A stretch of 64,000 nt of DNA from Karstenula rhodostoma CBS 690.94. Its lineage: Eukaryota > Ascomycota > Dothideomycetes > Pleosporales > Didymosphaeriaceae. The stretch spans positions 146,842-210,841 of the forward strand of contig MU001512.1 of the NCBI GenBank assembly GCA_010093485.1, written 5' to 3'. Positions 56,744 to 64,000 of the stretch are shown here, piece by piece. Made by a program: the position numbers and the translations under genes. The notes under the pieces are model-generated. The model saw nothing but the letters and a program-made list of their open reading frames with translations, was not told the DNA's origin and did no database searches. Each line of letters opens with the position of its first letter. The first letter of the stretch is position 1.

Positions 56744-58803
56744 ATGGGTCTCGGCGTCTTGAATGATCCTCATATGGCCTCGCCGCCGGGGACGTACACC
56801 ATTGGCGCAGATAACAGTACGTATAATCCCATAAACCCACTGAACTCGTCTGACATCCACGTACAGATGAGCAAGCAAACGATAGCTCAGTGAAGCGCGA
56901 CGGCGATATCATCCTTCAACCACAACCTTCGGACGACCCAAATGATCCGCTCAACTGGTATGGTCCGTTTTTGTGTAATCGTATCACAACTAACAGAGAC
57001 CAGGTCTCGAGCTTGGAAAGGTAGCATGGCAGAGCGACGAGATCAAACCATGGCTAATGTTTTTCCAGAGAGTATCATACTTATTCTCGCTTTCGCATCT
57101 GGGGTGACCACTGCGTGAGTCACCACAGCATACATCTCGTCATCTTTGATACTGATCTTCATAGCCTTGGTCCGATGGGTACGTTAAACTTACATCGACA
57201 CGGATCGTTTTTGGTTGCACCGTGTTGTCGAAATCCCATCACTCAACAGACCTCCATGTTTTCAGGAGCAGATGATAGCAGATCTCGTCAAGTTCTTGTT
57301 TTCCATACTAACTAATATTGCTACAGTGACACCTGGCCTCCAAGTCATCGTAGCAAACTACAAAGTCTCCATTGACCTGGCGTCGAGTCTAATCATTGGT
57401 TTCTTTGCTTTCTGGATCGGCGCCACTACTTTTTGTATGTTCAGCCATCTCTACATCCGCACACTTGGCGTCGGAGAAACACTAAAACACCCAGTTACTG
57501 CTTCCGGGGCAAATATATGGGGCAAACGGCCTTTTCTCTTCATCTCATCGGTGATCCTCTTTCTGACCTGTATCTGGGGCCAAATGATCGGCTCAGTCCA
57601 TGTAAGCTTTCTCACAAACCCGAGGACTCAGTCTGACTGGTGCAGTCTTTCACGCAACTCGCTGCCATGAGAATCATCCAAGGCATAGCCTCGGCACCGC
57701 TTGAAACGCTCGTCACGTCAACCGTGTCCGACCTCTTCTTCGTCCACCAAAGAGGCACTCGCCTGTCCATCTGGGGGATGATGCTGGCTTCCGGCGTTCT
57801 ACTCGGCCAGACAATTTCCGGCGCCATCATCCAGAACATCAGCTTTGAATCCACCTTCGGCATCACAGCCATCATGTACATTTTGATCATGGTCAGCCTC
57901 TACTTCGTCGTATTGGAAACGACCTACAATGGCCCTCGCAGTGGCGGCTCCAAAATCCAGCTCGAAGAGAAAGGCTCCTTCGAGATTAACACCTCGGAGA
58001 AAGAATCCTACCGCGACCGTCTCCGCCTCTTCCGTGGCCGCCTCTCCTCCGAATCCTTCTGGAAAGGCGTCTGGAAGCCCGTCCCGCTCATTGCCTACCC
58101 CGCCGTCCTTTTCTCCACCGTTGTCTACGGAACCTACTTCACCTTCCTCCTCACCATCTCCGTCCTTGCCGTCACGGCGCTCTCCCTCCCCCCCTACAAC
58201 CTCAACCCCGCGCAAATCGGCCTCACCAACATCCCCCTCCTCCTCGTCGCCCTCATCGGGTCCCCCATCTCAGGCTGGATGGCCGACTGGGCCGCAAAGG
58301 CAATGGCGCGTCGCAACAATGGCGTCTTCGAGCCCGAGTTCCGCCTCATCCTGATGCTCGTCGCCGTCCCCTTTGCCACCGTCGGGTTCATCGGCTTCGG
58401 ATACTCGCTCCACAATGACGCGTCTATCTACCAGGTCATGGCGTTCTTCTCCATCTACAGCTTCTCCGTGCCTTTCGCGTCGCAGGCGTCCCTTACTTAC
58501 GTGATTGACTGTCATCCTACCGATGCGAATCAGGCGTTCGTCACGATCAACTTCACGAAGGCGATTTTTACGTTTCTGGCGACGACGTATGCGAATGGGT
58601 GGATGATGCAGGTAGGACCAAAGACGGTGTTTGTGACGCTGGCGATGATCAACCTGGGGGTTTGCGCGTTGACGATTCCGGCGTATGTGTTTGGGAAGAG
58701 GTTTAGGAGCATGGTAGGTTTGCCGTTGTTTCTTCATGAGAAGCTTTGCTAATGATACCGTTAGGTCGCGCGTAGTAGCTTTGGACAGAAGATGTCTGGG
58801 TAG
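56744..58803 (+). CDS. MFS transporter (DHA1-type drug/polyamine-like)
   Basis: Twelve-segment major facilitator, probably in the plasma membrane; substrate unknown. Nine exons: 56744-56816, 56867-56957, 57004-57020, 57069-57114, 57165-57178, 57327-57434, 57495-57601, 57646-58713 and 58765-58803. All join in phase to 520 aa. The short exons were accepted because they restore the family sequence 'DPNDPLNWSRAWKESIILILAFASGVTTALGPMVTPGLQVI'. Motif A appears as 'NIWGKRPFLF', followed by 'MRIIQGIASAPLETLVTSTVSDLFFVHQRGTRLSIW' with the conserved Arg and Gly. A large cytosolic loop after segment 6 is charged. The last exon adds 'VARSSFGQKMSG'. Similar proteins include Hol1-like and multidrug carriers. 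Confidence 0.88.
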
Positions 58804-59643
58804 GCTATCTCACCTTCAATGCCAGGAATTTGGGAAAGTAGCATCGGGAATGTCTTGTTATGATAGTTTATTAAACGTGCGTGCGCGAATACACTATACG
58901 ATATATAATAACCAAATATAATACTTCGCGAGCTTCTGGAAGCCGCGGTAAAACACAGTAAAGGAACTCGGTGGGGTGCCAAAACACAAAGATTTCAAAC
59001 AGCTCACGATATATAATAACTATACGATAGAATAGATCTCTTATACACTATCTGAAGTATTAGTTGTTTAGCGAAGCGTAACAACGCTTAGTACCGCTAG
59101 TGTAACTCCCAGACAACTTTATAGCGGATTCTTACTAGCCGACCTATCAGAATCAAATATATATAACATACCGTCCGGCAACGAGGCATAAAAGCTCGTG
59201 TATACACACATCCTCACCTGCACGCATCGAACTTTCATGACAGACCGTAAGAGGTCTGAAGCGGTAACCAACGGCCAAGCTCCCTGATGGATACTCGAGT
59301 GAGTATTCAAGCGAATCATTGGGAATTGGGTTACTAGTGTTAGGGTTTACATTTACACGAGGACCCGGTACATGGGTTTCGAAATGTTGGTGAATGCGTG
59401 TTACTTCTGCCATTGGATTATACCGTTTTGAGGCATATTTCTCTAGACTTGGAATATGCAATAGACGAACTCCGCCATTTTGAATACTTCTTTCTGTAAG
59501 ACACGTTGTCCAGGAGGTGAATGGTGGTGCACGTGAGACGAGTGGAGCCTAATCTTTACTAGCACTAGCGCTGTTTCTCCAGAAATTCCAACCGCGACAA
59601 GCTGCAGCACGGCGATACTCACAACACCTCACCAACCACGACA
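58804..59643. other. Intergenic MFS - PRP19
   Basis: 840 bp. It contains copy C of the short interspersed element and an AT-rich patch (about 58860-59160). No gene recognised. The last part is the PRP19 promoter. Confidence 0.55.
58913..59005 (-). mobile_element. Short SINE-like element, copy C (longest well-defined copy)
   Basis: 93-bp insertion flanked by a perfect 15-bp direct repeat, acgatatataataac, at 58898-58912 and 59006-59020. On the minus strand it reads gagctgtttgaaatc ... ggcaccccaccgagttcc ... ttttaccgcgg ... ctcgcgaag ... ending atttg, matching copies A and B. It contains a small hairpin, gcttctggaagc. No open frame and no A-tail. Confidence 0.72.
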
Positions 59644-61117
59644 ATGCTGTGCGCAATCTCCGGGGAAGCACCACAGTCGCCCGTCGCCTCGCGCAAGAGC
59701 GGCAACGTCTTTGAAAAGCGCCTCATCGAAGCGCACATCGCCGAACACCACACCGACCCCGTCACGGGCGAGGACCTCACCGTCGAAGACCTCATCGAGC
59801 TCAAGTCGCCACGCATAGTCACCCCCCGCCCGCCGAACCTCACCTCGATACCCTCCCTGCTCAGCGCGTTCCAGAACGAATGGGATGCGATTGTGCTCGA
59901 GACGTTTACGCTGAAGCAGCAGCTCGCGCAGACGAGGCAGGAGCTGAGCACTGCGCTGTACCAGAATGATGCTGCGACGCGTGTTATTGCGCGATTGACG
60001 CGCGAAAGAGACGAGGCGAGGGAGGCGCTGTCGAATGTCACGATTAGCGGCGGAGGCGCTGCCAATGGGGATGCGATGCAGGTGGACAACCAGGCCTTGC
60101 CCGAGGAGCTGGTGGCCAAGGTGGACGAGACGCAGCAAGAGTATGTGGCCGTTGCTATACTCATTGAAAGCACTACTAACACTGTGCAGACTGTTCAAGA
60201 CTCGCCGCAAGCGACCAATTCCCGATGGCTGGGCAACCGGAGACGATGTATCTGCCTTCGATGTCACGAGCGCAAGCGAACCTCTCTACCCAGGCAGTGC
60301 GGCAGTATCCATCGACGCGTCTGGCGACCTAGCGCTTTTCGGGGGCGCAGATGGCGTTGCGGGCGTTTACTCTCTATCACAACAAAAGTTGGTACACGCA
60401 TTGAAGGCTGGATCGGCAGTCACGACTACGACATGGTGGGGCGTAAAAGCTGTTGTGGGGACTTCCGCTGGTACTGTCAAGATATTCGAAGACGGAAACG
60501 AGATTGCACAGCTTGGATCTCATGCTGGAGCGGTCAGTTCGGTCTCTCTCCACCCCAGCGGTGCGATTCTGGCCACGGCCGGAGTTGACAAGCGCTTTAT
60601 CTTCCACGATCTTTCGACCTTCAAGCCTGTTTCAGAAGTGTATACCGAGGCCGAAATTACTTGCTCCGACTTCCACGTGGACGGTCTTCTCTTCTTCACC
60701 GGCGGTGCGGACGGCAACATTCGCATTTTTGACGTCAAGAATGGAACGCCAATGGCAGTAATGGAGGCGGGCGGCCCAGTTCGCGCACTTTCTTTCTCCG
60801 AGAATGGCACGTGGTTCGCCGTGGCGGTCAAGGGCTCGACCAGTGCTTCCGTCTGGGATATCCGGAAGCAGTCACCCGTCAAGATGTTCGATGTTGGAAG
60901 CCCGATTGACAGCATTCGCTTTGACTACACGGGCCAATTTTTGGCAACGGCTGGTTCCGGAAGCGTGTCTGTGCAACAGTACACCAAATCTTCGAAGAGT
61001 TGGTCAGAGCCGGTGCGGAAAGCGGTGGCGGCGAGGGACGTTGCATGGGGAGCTAGCGCTACATCTCTGGTTGCCCTGACCCCGGAGGGCGGCCTGAGTG
61101 TTTTGAGCGCATCATGA
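59644..61117 (+). CDS. PRP19: Prp19 U-box ubiquitin ligase of the spliceosomal NineTeen complex
   Basis: Core of the NTC, needed for spliceosome activation; a U-box E3 that attaches non-degradative ubiquitin. Two exons (59644-60140 and 60190-61117), with a 49-nt intron, give 474 aa. The U-box is at residues 1-70 ('MLCAISGEAPQSPVASRKSGNVFEKRLIEAHIAE..TDPVTGEDLTVEDLIELK'). The Prp19 tetramerisation coiled coil is at about 75-140 ('SLLSAFQNEWDAIVLETFTLKQQLAQTRQELSTALYQNDAATRVIARL'). The WD40 propeller is at about 205-474 ('SSVSLHPSGAILATAGVDKRFIFHDLSTFK', 'LLFFTGGADGNIRIFDVK', 'SIRFDYTGQFLATAGSGSVSVQ'). All regions are complete. Confidence 0.97.
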
Positions 61118-61739
61118 GGATTTCAGCTTGAGGAAAAGCCAAGAGTTGTGTACCGGAAAGAAGTGGGCGTGCGGGGAAGGTTGGGCGACGACGTTGTGCT
61201 GTCCACGGATTCGGGACGGTAGGCCAAGAACGCCACTGGTGTATTTGAAGAAGGGAATTGAACGAGATCAATCTGGACTGGATATGGGCTTTGGATGGCC
61301 AGCTGCGTATTACTCAATGCGAGGGTCAAGCGGAATGCAAAATGTAGTATATGTCATCTTATCCGTGTATTGTGTAACCATGAATATTCTTACGGCGCCA
61401 TCACGTTGCTCTTGCGCGCAGGTGAAAGTGGGTCTTGGCGGCGTGCCTCCGGTCGCGCTTTGCAAGAAAGCTGTTTGGCCATCAGGCAGCGAAGGCGATA
61501 GACGGTGAAGCAGGCAGCAACGAGAAAGTGCATGTGTTTGCAAAGGACGTCGACAGACTTCAGTTGAGCGCCGGACCTACGTCGCTAGTTCCGAGGGTCG
61601 GTCTGTGATTCTGCAACCAAGCGCCCGCCGAGAGGGCGACACCTCTCCAAACACACCAACGTCCCTTCTCCCACACTTGCTACCTCTCCACGTCGCCGCC
61701 TACCCCTCCACAGATACTGGCCCTGCGACACAAAAAGGC
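61118..61739. other. Intergenic PRP19 - RING gene
   Basis: 622 bp, both neighbours on the + strand. PRP19 3'UTR and RING-gene promoter. No gene seen. Confidence 0.5.
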
Positions 61740-63058
61740 ATGGACAGCGAGCTGCCGTTCGGTTACGCTCGTCGGGACAAGGTCAGTAGACGCCCTCAAA
61801 GGCAGCGCAGACACTGTTTACACACGCGAAGAGTAGCTGACAAACCGCCGCAGCGTTCAGCAGCTCAAATGGACCTGGACGGTTCCGCCTCACCCACCTG
61901 GAGCCACATCGACCGCCTATCCGTACCTCGAGAGCCCAGCGCCACTCGCTCCCTCTTCCACCCGCCCCGCACGAACAACATGCCCGCCGAGGCGCCCCGG
62001 CGATTCCAAGGCGACGGCTTTGACTATCGCAGGCCCGTGGTCTCGTACGACAATATCATTGACCTTACCCACGAGGATGCGGGGCCCTCAATGACGCCAA
62101 CTCACTCGCAGCAGTCGAGCAGTCGGTCCGCGCGCCCACCGCGCTTCGGACGGGAGATCATCGACGTAGAAGAAGGGGACTCAAGCGGGGCAGCGGCGGC
62201 TCCCGAGTCCCCAGAAATACAATTCGTCTCCTCGCGCCGGATCGAACCTGCACAGCCACCGCCCCTTTACGAACTGGACGACGAGGACGAGGACGAGGTG
62301 GAATTCGTGCGCGAAAACCCACGACCGGACTCGGAGAGGCGAAGGGAAATCGCCGATGAAGTTACATTTTTGCTCGACGACCCGGCATATCGACCCCGCG
62401 TTGGACATCTTAGAGAGCGAGTGCAGCAGATAGCAAGCGATCGCAGGGCCCGAGATGCACAGATAGCGAGGGTGGAGCGCATGTTCGCACAAGCTCGAAA
62501 CCGGAGGACTCCGCGTCCAATGGTTCGTGTTCACCAAGGGGAACCACATGCCCTCTCGGTACGGCTGGAAGCGGGTCAGAGGAACGGGCCTGGCAGACAC
62601 ATCCACGTCGGATTCATTGCACCGGCCTTGAATTTTGGAGCAGTCGGATTTGACATGGGCTTTGAGAACGGTCCGCCCGAGGCGCCGCCACCGCCTACCT
62701 ACAACGCGCCAGCGCCGGCCCCCGAGGGATTTACGAGAAGTCCGCAAGAGGAGCATGTCTTGCTGTGTCCGAATTGCGACGACGAGCTGTGCACTGGCGA
62801 CTCGGACCAGAAGCGGCAGGTCTGGCTTGTCAAGGGATGTGGTCACGTACGTACAACAACTTGTTCCAGGCCAGCACAGCACACTAACAATCGCAGGTCT
62901 ACTGTGGCGAGTGTATGATGAACCGGCACATCAAGAAGAGCGCAAAAGGCAAGGAGAAACAGGTAGCAGCCCGCACGAAGCCGTTTAAGGAATGCGTGGT
63001 GGAGGGCTGCCAGAAGCGGGTGTCGAGCAAGAACGCCGTAATCCAGGTCTTCTTGTGA
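61740..63058 (+). CDS. RING protein with SUMO-interacting motifs, STUbL-like
   Basis: Three exons (61740-61781, 61854-62846, 62897-63058), with introns of 72 and 50 nt, give 398 aa. The N-terminal half is disordered and carries several SIM-like stretches: IIDLT at 82-86 followed by acidic residues, IIDVEE at 116-121, and IQFV at 136-139. The C-terminal zinc module is C319-x2-C322 ... C343-x-H345-x2-C348-x2-C351 ... C378-x4-C383, a RING of cell-cycle-control type. SIMs plus a C-terminal RING is the layout of SUMO-targeted ubiquitin ligases such as Slx8/Rfp1, so a nuclear role in clearing SUMO-modified proteins is inferred. The spacing after the fourth Cys is long for a canonical RING. I do not assign a gene name. 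Confidence 0.72.
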
Positions 63059-63741
63059 GGTGGTGGTTCCGCCGGACATGACATGCACGACTTTTTATAT
63101 CCGACATACTATCTTGTCACTCCCCTTTTCGGCGCTGTTGTGGTTGGGTTGCATCTTTTTAGCGATACCCGAATCATGCATGCATATCACATTCTGGGGC
63201 GGCTCTCTCTCATTTCCCTTATCCAATGCAGGTTTTTTCTTCGGGTCTGTGGTGGCTTGTTTGGTGTTGACTTGTTAGCCTGAGTCCAGGCAGATGAGGG
63301 GCCTTCCATCTAGTGCTTTTGAAGCTGGTCAGGCACGGTGGCGACACGATGGAGGTAATTGCAGGATCTTATGACTTATCCAGGTAGACAAGAGCATGTC
63401 TATATACATACTAGCTATACCATCTCTCAGACCCTATGTATTCTGCCTTCAGCCGCACCGACGACTTTGCCCTTCCCACTCATCTTTTCCCAATGTCCCC
63501 AGCATCATTTCTCGCCTAAATAACATCCGAGGCACCCACCAGGAACGACGTCCAGCCTCGCTCGTCATCCGCCGCATGCATGACCTCACAGCGCGGACTT
63601 AGCCGCCATTAAGCCCCCCGCCAAGCGCGACCCCTGCGCCGAAAATCTCACGCCGAGGCATCTCAACAGCGTCAACACTGGCTCCTCCCCACGCGTACCC
63701 GACCCGTCCCATCTTTCATCGTCGAGCCAATTGAAGAAGAA
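63059..63741. other. Intergenic
   Basis: 683 bp between two + strand genes. A 66-codon hydrophobic frame at 63083-63283 lies in the likely 3'UTR of the RING gene and resembles nothing. Confidence 0.5.
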
Positions 63742-64000
63742 ATGCCGCCCAAGTCGACTTCGGAGCCCAGTGCGGCCGCCATCATGAAGAATCAGTACCT
63801 CGTTAGCTACAATGCCATCAGCGCGACGCTGTGGTTCGGCGTGCTGGCGCGGGTAGTCATGCATGCGGCGGCCGAGGGCGTGGAGAACGGGCGCGTGTAT
63901 GAAGAGTTAGAGAGGTATACGCGGTTGGTGCAGACGGGGGCTGCGCTGGAAGTGGTGCACAGTCTTCTTGGTATGTCGACACCACACAGCATCATACAGC
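63742..64000 (+). CDS. PHS1: Very-long-chain 3-hydroxyacyl-CoA dehydratase (Phs1/HACD), 5' part only
   Basis: First exon (63742-63970, 76 codons plus one base, ending at a GTATGT donor) of the ER membrane dehydratase of the fatty-acid elongation cycle, which removes water from 3-hydroxyacyl-CoA. The start 'MPPKSTSEPSAAAIMKNQYLVSYNAISATLWFGVLARV' contains the family's first membrane segment with the 'YL..YN..S..LW' pattern. 'YTRLVQTGAALEVVHSLLG' matches the conserved 'VQ..A.LE..H...G' block. The gene runs off the window, and the catalytic Tyr and Glu lie in the missing part. Confidence 0.85.
   Translation, partial: MPPKSTSEPSAAAIMKNQYLVSYNAISATLWFGVLARVVMHAAAEGVENGRVYEELERYTRLVQTGAALEVVHSLLGMSTPHSIIQ

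Noticed and set aside
63083..63283. 66-codon hydrophobic frame
   Set aside because: Lies in the likely 3'UTR of the RING gene, with no homology.

Overview
The window is nuclear DNA of a filamentous ascomycete (Pezizomycotina). Class Dothideomycetes is my guess from the style of the locus and is not proven. Reasons for the assignment: dense conserved fungal genes with many 46-60 nt GT-AG introns, fungal-specific families (PalH, GtaA-type glutaminase, Vac8, Mvp1), and a 10.3 kb AT-rich block carrying the signature of repeat-induced point mutation (RIP). All exon structures below were worked out by eye from splice sites, reading phase and family fit.

Layout. 1-10315 is a RIP-saturated AT block in which CA and TG dinucleotides are almost absent. 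It holds a dead Ty3/gypsy chromovirus pol region (about 3480-6360). The border with normal sequence at about 10315 is sharp. From 10316 to the end is a gene-rich euchromatic stretch: RPL32 (-), DCN1 (-) with an unrelated gene nested in a 2.24 kb intron, MVP1 (-), PalH/RIM21 (-), secreted glutaminase-like GtaA (-), a Ser/Thr kinase (-), VAC8 (+), RPC4/RPC53 (+), RNR2 (+), a WDR44/Dgr2-like WD protein (+), a Bmt6-like rRNA methyltransferase (+), an unknown 228-aa protein (-), EBP2 (-), HSBP1 (+), an ERp38/TigA-like PDI (-), a CPPC thioredoxin (-), an MFS transporter (+), PRP19 (+), a RING protein with SUMO-interacting-motif-like segments (+), and the first exon of a very-long-chain 3-hydroxyacyl-CoA dehydratase (+, cut by the window end).

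The genes are housekeeping and do not form a metabolic cluster or a defence island. Several relate loosely: ribosome biogenesis and function (RPL32, EBP2, Bmt6-like), ubiquitin/NEDD8/SUMO (DCN1, PRP19, the RING protein), vacuole/endosome traffic and pH sensing (MVP1, VAC8, PalH), and redox/ER folding (PDI, thioredoxin).

The most unusual signals are: (1) the DCN1 intron of 2239 nt containing a whole multi-exon orphan gene on the same strand; (2) a very short SINE-like interspersed element seen three times, two copies flanked by perfect 15-bp target duplications and one of them 5'-truncated; (3) a 544-bp non-autonomous inverted-repeat element with an 8-bp target duplication, 21-bp subterminal repeats and a perfect 32-bp internal palindrome; (4) paired ACGCGT (MluI cell-cycle box) motifs in every intron of RNR2; (5) a tandemly duplicated core promoter with two TATA boxes; (6) near-complete RIP saturation of the first 10.3 kb. 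No tRNA, rRNA or CRISPR array was recognised.
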